Below are positions 21,037-31,974 of a stretch of DNA of 64,000 bases, piece by piece. The notes beneath the pieces were generated by a model. It was not told the origin of the DNA. It was given only the letters and a program-made list of their open reading frames with translations, and ran no database searches. The translations under genes and the position numbers were made by a program. Source of the DNA: Rhizophagus clarus (lineage: Eukaryota > Glomeromycota > Glomeromycetes > Glomerales > Glomeraceae); the NCBI GenBank assembly GCA_015698045.1, contig BLAL01000288.1:186001-250000 (forward strand), written 5' to 3'. Each line of letters starts with the position of its first letter. Within the stretch, counting starts at the first letter, position 1.

Positions 21037-24000
21037 TTAAGTATTTTGAAAAATTTCCCTATATACAATATTTTTAGTTTGACAGTCTTTTTGATAATCA
21101 TTATGTAATATAAGAACCTTAATGCATTGATATGATATAACCCTTGATAAAGCAACATATAGTTGGCCATGTGAAAACACTGGTTGTGGTAAATAAAGTC
21201 CCATCTTGTTTAATGTCTGGCCTTGTGCTCTGTTTATTGTCATTGAAAATGCAACACGTACTGGAAATTGTAATCGCTTTAAAGTAAAGGGTAAACTGCT
21301 TTCTGAAGGACTCAATGTAATTCGAGGTATAAAGACACGTTTACCAATATGAGAGCCAGTAATAATTTCTGCATCAATTACTTTACTTTGAAGATCATGA
21401 ACAATTAGCCTGGTACCGTTGCAAAGTCCCTCTGATGGATTCAGATTTCGTAAAAGTATAATTGGAATTCCTGTTTTTAATTTTAATTCACCAGGAGGAA
21501 GGTCAGACACCTTTAAAGATCTCAAAAATTCAGGTGAATATATCTGAGATTGCTGCCTATAGGTATTTTCTGTTGAATCTATAGAATCTAAACTGGGATA
21601 TACTCTGGTTTCACCTGGTAATCTACTCATTAACATATCTGAAATTATATCAACATCAGTATTTTTAGGAGTTAATATTGCTCTGCCAACCATATAATTT
21701 ACATTTCCTGAATTTTTAGCCAAATTAGGATAAACAAAATCTGCAAGATCAGTTAAATTGCCCTTAGTTATAGTCATATCTGCAGAGAGAGTTATCATAT
21801 TTTCTGTATTTGAATTGGTTGAATATTCCCCATTTCCAATTTTTAAAAGAAATTCTGCAAATTCTTTTTGTTTTGAATTATCATCTTGGGAATTATGAGA
21901 TTGACAAAGTCTCATATTAATTGTTAGTTTCATAATTTTCAAATGTCTCCATATATATGATTTACTTAAACTTGCAGATACAATATCAGCACGGGTTGCA
22001 TGTGGTATTACAGGCAGAATTTGTCGAAAATCTCCTCCAAAAATAAAAATTTTTCCTCCAAATGGTTTGTCTATCTGTGTAATATCACGAAGTGTTCGAT
22101 CAACAGCTTCAAATGCAAATTTATGCATCATTGGAGCTTCATCCCAAATAAAAACCTTTGCTATATTAATCAAACAGGCTTCTTTACTTCTTCGTGAAAT
22201 ATTGCATGTTGAAGTTTCATTTAATTTAATTGGAATTTTAAATCGAGAATGTGCAGTCCTACCACCATCTATTAAAAGTGCAGCAATTCCAGAAGAAGCT
22301 ACAGGCAATGCAATTTCACCACATAATCTAACTTTTGCAAGTATAGTATTATATAAAAATGTTTTGCCAGTACCACCTGGTCCATCAACAAAAAAACACT
22401 CAGAAGAATTATGCTCAAATGCTTGTATAACAGCATTATATATAGCATGCTGCTCTGCATTTAATAAGGGAATATTATTATGTAATATACTCTCTAAATG
22501 CATGATATTATATAATAATCTTTCTTCCTGAATTAACTGATCTAAATTATTATTATCATTATCAACATCTGGCATATTTTCTAATAAAAGATGCATATCT
22601 GGAAAATCTTTAAGAGATTTTCCATTTGATAGTAAATATTGGTTTAATTGATTTAGTGCTCTACATTCAATTATATTATTTACTATAGTAGTTTGATGAT
22701 ATTGATATAAAATATCTTCACATAATGCTGATTTGTATTTATTCCATAACTTTTCAGGTACTGCTGGTTGACAATATAAAAGAATCATTGCAAATAAATA
22801 ACGTAATTGCTGTCCTGTATTTATTTTACTTGCTTCATATAAACATATATCCCATTCATTATCATTTTGAAGAAGGCCTAAATGAATACAGGCTTCTTTA
22901 AAAGTCCTACATGTATATCCATTAACAGTTTTTAAGTTATCAAAACTGGTGGCACCTTTGATGTGAGTTAATAAGATTCGTAAGTAGTATCTTTCTCCTT
23001 CTGAAGGTTGAACCATATAAAGTCTTCCAATAGCTCCTGTTGCAGATTTTCGAGGATTCCATTTGCATTGAGATTTATTCCAAGTATAATAAAGTGGAAA
23101 ATCTGTATATTTATATTTATGTGCTGCAATATTTTCTAAGTTTTCTTGAAACCAAGCTGTTAAAGTTGTCATACGTGTAGTAGCATAATCTACAATATGT
23201 TGCAAATTGTCTCCATCTTGAAATGTAATAGATTGTTGATTAGGAAGATGAACAGCTAATCTTTGCACACTTGGAATATGATTATGCAATCGATAATGAA
23301 AAATTCTCCAAATACTTTCAGAAGAAGAAATGTATCTTGCATCAAGATACATTTTAATTTCATCTATTGTTTCAATATTAGCTGATGTCTGAGTATTATT
23401 AGTTTGAGAAAGAGTAATAGTAGCTCGGTCATGACCCTTATAAACATATTTGTATAAATACTTAATTGCTAAAATAGAATTGCAAATTTCAACATTAATA
23501 TGAGCATTGTATTTTGTAGCTAAACTAATGTTATATGGAACAACCCATCTATTATCTAATCGAATTCCACTTCTAGTTTCAACAAATCTGCCATTTTCAC
23601 GTCTACAATAAATAGGATATCTATTTTCATTTTCTTTAGTACATTCTTAAAAATTTTTGGGATAATTTTTCTGGCATTTACCATCTTTCATACATGGTGC
23701 AGATGGGTTTAAAATACCACATGGACCATGCATCATGCAAGTTGTTACTGTTTCATAAGCAAAAGGATATATTGCTGGATCTGGAATTTCAGCAGAAACA
23801 ATTGAATCATATTTTTCAATAGAATATATCTTATCTTCTGGAGCCAATATTAATAAATATGTGCATGAGGTAAACCACGTTTTTGAAATTCTACTATATA
23901 AACATAGGCTATAACTTTACCAAACCAATGATTAATATTTAAATCTTTTAATAGTTTTTGCAATTTTAAGTGAAAAACTCGAGCTGTTAAATCAGGTCTA

Positions 24001-25340
24001 TCAGCAGCATTTTGGTTAGGTAATAATTCTCTGGTAATTTCTGGCCATTTTGGATTACATGTGAATGTTATAAAAAGATCTGGCTTTCCAAAATGACTTA
24101 CAATAGACATAGCATCTTGATATAACTGATACATTTGTCGTGGTCCACCAGTAAATGAAGATGGGAGAATTATGCGACGCCCAATATTATTACTAATGTC
24201 TCCAGCATCTATAGCATCTACAGTACCTTGATACATTTCAGTACGAAGTATTGTCTGATTTAATTTAAGATAATTCAAGCGTTCCTGTTCTATTTTAGCA
24301 TATTGATCAACAATATACTGCTGATATAAACGTCCTGCATATTGTAACCAATCTCCATCTCTAATTTGCAATCTATAAGAATAAAATTGCATCGGTGTTA
24401 TTCTTTTTCTTTTTGACAATCCTATAAGAGGTATATTTATATGCCAACCATCATCACCTCTTGGAAATAAAAGTACATAGTATAATGGATCATATGATGG
24501 ATGAGTTTCTGATATGATTTGCAAACCTCCATCATGTAATCTAAGACAGATATTTCGATTAGTTGGATTTACATCATAGCCATCACCAATAATAATTGCA
24601 GCTACATCAGAAGAGGTAGGAGCATTATAACAATGTGGATTATGTGTTCTATCACTATGAATTACCATTGAAATTTGAGAAGTAGCATTTGACAAAATGA
24701 TATCTCTTACTTGACGAAAACTTCTAATATATGGATTGCATTCATCCAGCATATTCTGTAAATTTAGCAAAATATCATTATTCAAATCTTGCATGATGTT
24801 TTGCCGATTTTCATTTTCATGTTCAGTATCATAAATATACAACTGAGCAAATGCTGGAAAATGCTCATTCTCTGGTAATAATGATCCAATTCTATGATAA
24901 ACTTGGCCATGAATTCGAAAATTTGATACACCTTGCCCTTGAAATTTTTCATCTATATTGGCTCCAAATGAAGTGCATGCTAAAATGTTATTATATCCTC
25001 TTATATTTTTTCGAAATAAAGCTGCATCAGAACTTGATGAAGTATACAAATCTAATATGTATGATGGTGGTTTAAGTAAAGGTGGTAAACTAACTTTACC
25101 ACCAGCACAGCAAACAGCAAAAGATGATGATGCCTGACTACTTTTCTGATCTCTTTCATCAATCCAAAATTTGGCATTACAATGAATACAAATCTAATCC
25201 ATTCTTCCCAATTCATGACGCATTATATTACTATACTGTTGTCTATCTGAATGCTTGGTTTTTTGCTTTTTTTGATAGCGAGATTTATTTTCTTTATATA
25301 ATCTTTTTTTACGTTGTTCAGAAGTTTCACTTTCAAACAT
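21037..25340 (-). pseudogene. Helitron Rep-helicase protein, broken by two stops and a frameshift
   Basis: The reading frame from the ATG at 25340 to the stop at 21037 would give about 1430 residues, the usual Helitron size. Order: an N-terminal zinc-finger segment (CIHC, then VCCAGG); the Helitron N-terminal domain; the HUH nuclease motif in KRGLPHAHIY (near residue 490); a paired-tyrosine segment YLYKYVYKGHD; then a PIF1-type helicase with Walker A GPGGTGKT (near 985), an IWDEAPM Walker B and a C-terminal INRAQGQTL motif with YVALSRV. Lesions: TAG near 25199 (CAG expected), one missing base near 23860 just after HAHI, and TAA near 23649. It acts in rolling-circle transposition: Rep nicks and joins, the helicase unwinds. 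The long helicase part is otherwise open. Confidence 0.93.
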
Positions 25341-25615
25341 TTTCTTGTAAAAGTATCTTATATTTATTTTAATAAAATTTTTTTGCTTGAATTACATAGC
25401 TTGTATTTATAGTTTTTTAAACAATGAATTTTTTAATTACTGTTTTAATCTAATACAAAAATAAGAAAATAAGAAAAAGAAAGAGAAAATAAAAGAAGGA
25501 AGTAGAAAATAAAAGAAAAAAAAAGAAAATGAAAGAAAGAAGTAGAAAATAAAAGAAAAAAAAAGAAAATGAAAGAAAAAAAATACAAATACAATTAATA
25601 AAAAAATATTTAGCC

Positions 25616-26663
25616 TTATTTTGTTTTTCTTCCTCTCTTTGGTTTTGTTGGTGTTTGTACTATTTGCTCTTCTTTTTCTTGTTTATTCTCTTCATTAGAA
25701 ATTTCAGATTGAATTTCTTTTTCATGTAAAGTTTCATCTTCATTATTTGCACTTGATTGAGGTGATGCTAAGGAGAAAAGTTTTGGAATCTTTAAGGAAT
25801 TTAATGGAGTTGTTGCTTGTTTTACCCTTTTTTTATTAGGCTTTTCCAAAAGAGATTTAGCTATATCAAATGCTGATGGAGTAGATTGTACTAAAGTAGA
25901 TGGTGTTGAATTGTCTGCTTGCTTTTTTTCCCAGGCAAAATTTGATGATTTATATGATGATGAGTAAGTATTTTCAATAAAATTAATTTGTGTGAGTCTG
26001 ATAAGTAAAAGTTCTCCAATAAGTGATAAGTAACCAGTAACATATAATGATGATCCACGTGAAACTTTGGTAGTAATTGGTGATAAATGTGTATCATTTG
26101 GAAAATGATACAAATTAAACAAAAGAGACTTATTATTTTGGTTATCAATGTATTCTCTAGCATTTAAATTCAAAGTGATTTTATCATCATTAACTTCTGA
26201 ATTGTCAGATGCTGTGCCAACCAGCACAACAGACAATGATGACTTTGGAAGGTCCTCTTCATTAAGATTAAGTACACATATATCCGAAGCCACCATCTAA
26301 TTTTTTAAATAAAGTAAAATAAAGTAAATAAAATTTCATATTTCACATCTGTTTTTTAAATTAAAATATACAAAGAAAACATATGTAAATTTATACCTTT
26401 ATTAGTTTGATTTTGCTCTCCTCAACTTCAGTTTCAATTATTGAAAATCTTCCTTGTACTCTAATAATATCACCTTTCTTAAATCTTTCTAAATCACAAT
26501 CTCTTGTAACATCTTTTGGATAAAATGCAATTATATGAATGAAGATATTGGTATTTTGATGTTGAGAACTAACTATACCAACAGCAGTAACTACAAAGCT
26601 AGATTTTCCCAAAGTTTCATTGTGTTGGTCTATATAACAAATTGCATTTAAATTGCAAGGCAT
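25616..26663 (-). CDS. Helitron-associated OB-fold (ssDNA-binding-like) protein, one intron
   Basis: Two exons: 26397-26663 and 25616-26296, with a 100-bp intron (GTATAA..AAATTAG, 26297-26396). Joined they give about 315 residues with no stop. Exon 1 ends in an OB-like strand pattern (FKKGDIIRVQGRFSIIE) and exon 2 has a second one (SRGSSLYVTGYLSLIGELLLI), so two OB folds are likely. A Ser/Thr-rich linker and a basic tail KPKRGRKTK, a possible nuclear signal, follow. It lies 276 bp upstream of Rep-helicase on the same strand. Plant and some other Helitrons carry RPA-like genes, so binding single strands during rolling-circle transfer is a reasonable inference. The frame is intact, unlike its neighbour. 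The OB assignment is by pattern only. Confidence 0.65.
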
Positions 26664-26699
26664 TTTTGTAATTGTAAAAATAAATAAAATTATATTTTT

Positions 26700-27310
26700 C
26701 TCTGTTGAGTAGGAAAGAAAAACTTATTTATTTATATATTTTTTTTTACTATAATTTATTTATAAATAATAATGGAGAGTTGAAACATCTGACATCTGAT
26801 ATTATATACTAAATTATTTTGTGTAAAAAAAATCTCCTGACTTAGAATCTAGAAATTAAAAGAAAATAAAAGAAAATAATAGAAAAATTAGTAATTAGCA
26901 GAAAACCAAAGAAAAAATTCATATCAAAAACAAAAAAAGAATCATAATGAACATTGCACAAAGCCACGAATAGAAATTTCGCAATTGTTCCATTCTGAAC
27001 CTGAAAGACGAAGCTGAATCAAGAAAAGAAAAGAAAAGAAATAAAGTGTAAAAAAAAATTAGTAATCAATCATAATTAACCGAAAATAGAAGGTAAAAAC
27101 AAAAAAATCAACTCACCTGATAACGAACATCACACAAACCGAAATTTTGCGATTAACGAACATCAAAATTTCGCGATTAATGAACGTCACACAAACCAAA
27201 ATTTCGCGATTGTTCCACTCTGTACCTGAAAGATAAAGCTGAGTCAAGAGAAAAAAAAAAGATATAAAAGTAATTATAATTAAAGTAAAATTATAATTCA
27301 CCTATCGATT
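26700..27310 (-). repeat. Duplicated blocks with splice-like signals upstream of the Helitron genes
   Basis: Two related stretches (about 26940-27030 and 27150-27250) share AAATTTCGC[AG]ATTGTTCCA, TCTG.ACCTGAAAGA and AAGCTGA.TCAAGA. On the minus strand the second has TTGACTCAG before it, CTTTCAG/GTACAG within it and TATCAG/GTGAGT after it. It is probably another exon-like duplicate, less clear than the others. Confidence 0.4.
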
Positions 27311-28480
27311 AATTGATTATGCAAGTAAATGGAACTTGCCTGCAATTTTCGCATTGTGACGAACCAATCGTACATTTTACTCAATTCAGACGTAATACGT
27401 GTCAGTTGCGTCACATGATGTATATTACACAATTCAAATCAGCTTTATTTATACGGAGTAATCTAAACGCGGACATTATTTTTTTAGTATGTTAGATTGT
27501 AAAGAAAATTTAATTCTACTTTTGGTTAGTTAAAATTCAAAGGGAATCCATTTCCCCTTTTGGTTTAATTAAAAAATTTTTCGATGAATGTTTTAATTTT
27601 ACTTTGTAACAAATAATTTTTTATTTGTTTATACTTCTAATTTATTACATCATTATACTGTGTCAGTTTCAAGATTTACTATTATATAATTATAGCGGTA
27701 AAAATTGGATTTTTACTTATTATCATTAATAATCTATAAAATTATTTAAAACTATTCTATATTATTTTTACAAAATTATTTGATTTAACCTTAAAAAAAA
27801 ATGGCTTTTTTCGTACTTTAACTCAAAAAAAATTTATTCAAAATATAATTTTTTCTATTTAGGATGATTTTGGTTTGGCGTTTTTTCTTTTTTTTAGTTA
27901 CATCATGAAAATTTTAAGGTTTTTATTGTTTTTTTTATTTTAAGAATATTAAGAGCGGTAACATATTAACTAATATTTTAGGGGATGAAGTATGCGAAAA
28001 TCTTAGATTACAAGATTTTTAAAAAATATGATTGGTTGCACGTGATAAAGATATTTCCTTAACTTACATAGTATTATCCAGAAAAAATGGCAGCTGGATT
28101 TACATGTCGATTAAGGTTAGAATTAGGGTTAAAATTAAGGATCAGAATTAGGGATTGGGGTAAACAGATTAGGGTTAGGAATCTGTCACATCCTAATTAT
28201 TCTTCAAACTTTATAATTATTCCAAAGACTTAAAAACTTTTTAATATGTAAAAACTCTAGCTGTCACCTATTATTTGTCACGTCTAATTATTATATGTAA
28301 CCCGTCAAATAAATATAGCTCGATGCTAGGGTTGTTATAACTTGTTATCTTACTTAATGGTGGAGGTAGGCTTATTTTGTCTAATTGTTTTAAAAACAAT
28401 ATTTTTCTTTTATTTTTAAAGTGTCAGTACCTGGACTTGAATGGTAGGAAGCATTTTTTTATTTAATGGACTTAAAATTA
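27311..28480. other. AT-rich stretch with a patch of degenerate TTAGGG-like words
   Basis: No gene is supported. At about 28112-28172 there are seven TTAGG[GT]T-like or AATTAGGG words on the plus strand in 60 bp, degenerate and out of register. Confidence 0.35.
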
Positions 28481-28545
28481 CTTTATTTTTATTCAATGAG
28501 CTTAACCAATTTTTTTATTAACTCTTTCTTTGATATAAACTTTAG

Positions 28546-28948
28546 AAATCACAGGTAATGAAGAAAAGTGAGAGTTCCTATTTTCTTTTATTATTTTCAC
28601 GTTTTTATTATTTGAAAATATTATTAAGGATCTTTCTCCTTTTTTTTTTTTTAGAACACATTACTGACCTTAGATTCGGTATGAATTTGGACTCACAAGT
28701 GGAAAGGTATTATTCTTTAGTTTTTATTATTTACGTGTTTTTTGTCTAAGAATGTTACTAGCTGAACATTCTTTTTCTTTTTTTTTATATAGGCTTTGAA
28801 ATCACAAGTAGAGAAGGTGAATTTTTGGTTTTTTTTATGTCAGTGTTTTTTTTTTTATTTAAGGATGCTTGCTAACATTTTTTCTTTCTATTTTTAGGGA
28901 TATTTGGCTTGAACTTTGGTATAGAACTTGAAACCACAAACAGCAAAG
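28546..28948 (+). repeat. Array of micro-exon-like blocks with splice signals
   Basis: Blocks at 28546-28554, 28655-28706 (52 nt), 28793-28816 (24 nt) and 28898-28948 (51 nt) follow a T-rich AG and precede GTAATG, GTATTA, GTGAAT and GTAAAT. Their 3' ends are versions of one sequence: TTTGGACTCACAAGTGGAAAG, TTTGAAATCACAAGTAGAGAAG and CTTGAAACCACAAACAGCAAAG. One intron carries a perfect 9-bp inverted repeat (28748-28756 with 28765-28773) around ACTAGCTG. Downstream of the last block a perfect 7-bp one (28982-28988 with 28996-29002) surrounds TTACTAA. Confidence 0.55.
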
Positions 28949-29029
28949 GTAAATGCTTTTTTTTGGCACATTTTTTGATTTAAGAATGTTACTAACATTC
29001 TTCCTCTTTTCTAAACTTGGGACTTTGGT

Positions 29030-30025
29030 ATAAACAATGAAATTACACCTTTTTCATAGGTTTTTTAATTTGGAATAGGAAAGTACTTAAGTATATTTTA
29101 AACTCATAAGAATTTTTTTATTTTTCCTTTGATTCTAAATCACTAATGTTCCTTTGTTTGTTCTCCTTTCCAGAATTTCTTACCTTCTTTTTTAGAAAGA
29201 CTGGAATTTTAATTCAGACTATGCTTAGATCTTGAAATTGTGAATAATCTGCAAAAAAGGAACTTTGGATCTTTTCAATTTTCTTGATTTTGAATTTTAC
29301 TGACCTTTTTTTTTTTTTTTTTTTATTTTACCTATTCCTTGATTTGAGTATTGAACCTGATCATTATCAATCATGTCTAAAAGTCTGATCATTTATTTTA
29401 TTCTTGTATATTTCGTGTATATTTTATTTTATTTCTTTAATATCATCCCTTCTGAGATTTTTTAGCATTAGTTATTAGATAGGTATGAATATTCAAGTCT
29501 TTTTATTTCTTAATATTAGTTTGTTTAAAAATGAGATTTAACTAGTACTTTTCTTACTGTGATTTTTAATAAATTGTGGTATCTTTGTTAGTGATATTCT
29601 GAATCAAAAAAATAATAAGTAATAATAAAAAAAAATCAAACACAAAATTTCTGCCAATAAAATCCTGCAGTGTGAGTATGTGTGACCCATGTAACATATT
29701 GCAGATGTGATGAAAAACATAACCCAAGAATAATTCTTTTATTTCTTAAAACACAGATTTTTTTTTCTTTATTTAAAAACACTAATATTAAAAAGACACA
29801 TTTTTTTAAAAAATAAACACTTTATTAATTTTTAAAAAAAAAAATAGAATAAAATTTTAAAAAATAAGAATGAAGCTTTTCAAAAAAAAACCTTTTATAG
29901 CTATAGTATATAGCACTTTTATTGCTTTTTTATACATAATAAATATTGGTTTTTGTAATATAATGTTTGACAATTTGTATAGTTCAAATTTTAATTTTAT
30001 ACTAATTATGGAATTGTAAGTTGTA
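29030..30025. other. AT-rich interior of the hAT element
   Basis: Possible further decayed exon-like blocks to about 29230 (for example before TTTCCAG near 29174). The rest is low-complexity AT. Confidence 0.3.
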
Positions 30026-30029
30026 ATAA

Positions 30030-30230
30030 GTGAAAGGCTCGAGTTAGTTCAAGTCAGTTCAATTTAGCCCAAGTCGGTTCAAGTCGGTTCAAGTCGGTTC
30101 AAGTCAGTTCAAGTCGGTTCAAGTCGGTTTAAGTCGGCTCAAGTCGGCTCAAGTCAGTTCAAGTCGGTTCAAGTCAGCTCAAGTCAGTTCAAGTGGTTCA
30201 AGTCAGTTCAAGTCAGCCCGAAACTGAACT
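30030..30230. repeat. 10-bp subterminal repeats, right
   Basis: About 17 copies of GTTCAAGTCG or GTTCAAGTCA, inverted relative to the left array of the same hAT element. Confidence 0.88.
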
Positions 30231-30300
30231 GAGCTGAGAACTATAAGTCGATTCCAAAACCGTGCTTAAGTCGCTACTTTGTGGAGTTTCCCCATCCCTA

Positions 30301-30934
30301 GTGACATGAGTATCAACTATCTAAAAGGAGTAAAACAAGTTGTTAATAAACAACATAAAAACCACAAAATAAAATGAAAAAATTAAAATACTTACCAAAA
30401 TCCTACACAAACTGAAGAGTTAGCCATCTAAAAAAGAGTAAAAACGAGTCATTAGTAAACATCGTAAAACATCAAAATAAAATAAAAAGATACTCTGAGA
30501 TCTTACCGAAGAGCCAACCGTCTAAAAGAAATGAAAAAAAATAAAAAGATACTCCCGAGATCCTACTGAAGAGCCAACCGTCTAAAAAAAAATAAAAAAA
30601 AAATGAAATTATTAACTGTCCTTTAGAAGTCATAGAATAAAAAAATTAAACTTTACAACTCTTACTGAAATACCGCGTCCAAAGAGCCGCAAAAAGAAAT
30701 GCCCCTAACGTCAAAGAACTGGTTGCCTGCAAAAAAAAATGAACTGTTAATAAAGTTCGTTTAAAGTTAAAAGAAAAAACAATTTCACTCACCTAGATCC
30801 AAGGAAGAGATCCGAGAGAATACTAAATAAAAAGAAGTAACTGAACTTTTAGAAGCTGTTCGTTAAATTAAGAGTAGTTAAAAAAAAAAATTATTACCAT
30901 GAAATTTCGCGTCCAAAGGAGACCAAAATATCTG
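30301..30934 (-). repeat. Array of micro-exon-like blocks in CACTA element 1
   Basis: On the minus strand seven blocks show good borders: 30898-30934 (37 nt), 30793-30822 (30), 30666-30726 (61), 30567-30581 (15), 30507-30521 (15), 30396-30427 (32), and one starting at 30320 that continues past the nested insertions at 11714. Donors include GTAATA, GTGAGT, GTAAGA and GTAAGT; acceptors are T-rich and end in TTTAG or TGCAG. Gaps are 45-84 bp. The two 15-nt blocks are the same sequence, ACGGTTGGCTCTTC, plus one variable base. The 61-nt block contains GGCTCTTTGGACGCG, and the 37-nt block has TTTGGACGCGAAATTTC, like the 117-nt blocks at 11 kb. Confidence 0.6.
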
Positions 30935-31004
30935 CTTAAAATGAGCTGTTTTGTTAAGGATTTTTTAAAGAAAGTGCGGGAGAAGTGGGAAAAAAGAAAT
31001 TAAG

Positions 31005-31140
31005 AAAGGGAAGGAAAAGGGAAAGATAAAGGAAAATATGAAGGGAAGAAAAAGAAAGAAGGGAAAAGATAAAAAATAGAGAAAGGACGAAAGAAGGTAA
31101 AAAACGAAAGGAAATGGTGAAGGAAAAAGGAAAGAAGTTT
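31005..31140 (-). other. Purine-rich tract (pyrimidine-rich leader on the minus strand)
   Basis: Almost pure A/G on the plus strand, for example GGAAAAGGGAAAGATAAAGG. It lies between the promoter-like block at 31197 and the first exon-like block. The same order is seen at 49.17-49.37 kb. Confidence 0.5.
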
Positions 31141-31180
31141 TAGAACATTAAATTTAGTCTTTTTTTTAAGCTTTAATTAG

Positions 31181-31240
31181 TTATGTGATACATGACGTGA
31201 TGCTCAATTAATATACACTATTCAACTATGATTCAACAAC
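31181..31240 (-). promoter_or_regulatory. Promoter-like block upstream of the exon-like array
   Basis: The 20-bp word at 31197-31216 (GTGATGCTCAATTAATATAC on the plus strand) is identical to 49353-49372, upstream of the other minus-strand array, and similarity extends on both sides. On the minus strand it reads TATATTAATTGAGCATCAC, a TATA-like word near an ACGTCAT site. Promoter function is inferred from conservation and position. Confidence 0.45.
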
Positions 31241-31352
31241 GTCAAATATATGTTTAATCATAGATCATTACTAATTGAGGTCGAATAATTTTAATTTTGG
31301 TCGAATATAGGCTGAATTTCATTAAGGTCGAATATTCCTTTTTCGACTAGTG

Positions 31353-31961
31353 GGATTTATCTCTATCAACTGGGCTAAGTTAATGTTTAGCTTCATTTGC
31401 TTCATATCCTCAACTATATCATATCTTGAGTCACTTTGTTGAAATCTACTTGGCTTTCTTATAAACTTTCCTTTCCCTTTTGGAACATATACTCTTTTAG
31501 GTCTTTCAGTCATTTCTACATCCTCTGAACGTGGTATAACAATTTCATCATTCTTCTTAATCTTCACTCCCTGAGTAGGATCCATTCTTGTTCTACTCCT
31601 TGTTACTCTTTCTGCTGGGTAAAATTCAGTGTCTTGATAATACATTTGATAATTTTCCTCTTCTGATTCTTCTTCATAATAATACTCTTCTTCATCATAT
31701 TCCTCTTCGTAATCATATATATTCATTCTTTTGCCACTTGTTTCTTTACAAAATTTAGATGTATGTCCTATCTTCCCACATGTGAAACACTTTGCCTTTC
31801 TATAATCAAATTGGGGTTTGTTATTTGTATTCATTTTATTACGGGTACCAAAAACTTCTCCTTTCAGACTTCTAATTTTCTTTTCTAATTTAGCAATCTT
31901 TAATTCTTCTAATTGTCTGGTCAATTCTTCTATTCCATCTTTCGGTTTATTATTTATTATA
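31353..31961 (-). pseudogene. Ty3/gypsy gag piece 3: zinc-knuckle nucleocapsid
   Basis: This piece carries the CCHC knuckle CFTCGKIGHTSKFC (CX2CX4HX4C), which packages the element RNA. A coiled-coil-like start (ELTRQLEELKIAKLEKKIR) precedes it, and a Glu/Tyr-rich linker and basic stretch (VPKGKGKFIRKPSRF) follow. The frame is open from 31961 to 31353. It is cut on the left by CACTA element 1 (frame resumes at 10324) and on the right by the element at 31962. Confidence 0.9.
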
Positions 31962-31974
31962 ACAGGTCGAATGG

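Larger units (their letters stand above)
20790..26700 (-). mobile_element. Helitron with Rep-helicase and OB-fold gene; 5' end not located
   Basis: On the minus strand the element ends in CTAG (20790-20793) followed by T, as Helitrons do. Just inside is a strikingly GC-rich, hairpin-capable word, GGCGCAGCGCGACGGG (about 20801-20817), in otherwise AT-rich DNA. It encodes a Rep/PIF1-type helicase and, upstream on the same strand, an OB-fold protein. The 5' TC terminus could not be fixed by eye; the right limit given is only the region just upstream of the OB-fold gene. Confidence 0.8.
17154..30300. mobile_element. hAT element, 13 kb, carrying a transposase and a nested Helitron
   Basis: The ends are TAGGGATGGG at 17154 and CCCATCCCTA ending at 30300. 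Flanking 8-bp duplications are GTGACACG (17146-17153) and GTGACATG (30301-30308), one C/T difference. The left duplication overlaps the last base or two of the ACTGGTC element, so this insertion is the later of the two. Both subterminal regions carry long arrays of a 10-bp motif in opposite orientation (17250-17395 and 30030-30230). It encodes a minus-strand hAT transposase (17885-19957), carries a Helitron (from 20790 to about 26.7 kb) and micro-exon-like blocks near 27.1 and 28.7 kb. Confidence 0.9.
10325..31352. mobile_element. CACTA (EnSpm-type) element 1, non-autonomous, expanded by nested insertions
   Basis: It starts CACTAGTCGAAAAA at 10325 and ends with the reverse complement at 31352. 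It is flanked by the 3-bp duplication GGA (10322-10324 and 31353-31355), the CACTA hallmark. Removing it joins the gypsy frame exactly. The left terminal region, roughly 250-290 bp, is nearly identical to CACTA element 2 at 35936, so both are one family. Once the two big nested elements (11715-17147 and 17154-30300) are removed, only about 2.4 kb remains, holding no transposase but a minus-strand array of exon-like blocks (10.8-11.7 and 30.3-30.95 kb). It was presumably mobilised by an element like number 2. Confidence 0.93.

Noticed and set aside
28112-28172. A true telomere or chromosome end
   Set aside because: The repeats are degenerate and lie in the middle of a hAT element.
30030-30230. 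Regular 10-bp repeats resembling a CRISPR-like array
   Set aside because: There are no spacers, the unit is too short, and it is mirrored at the other end of the hAT element, so it is a subterminal transposon repeat.
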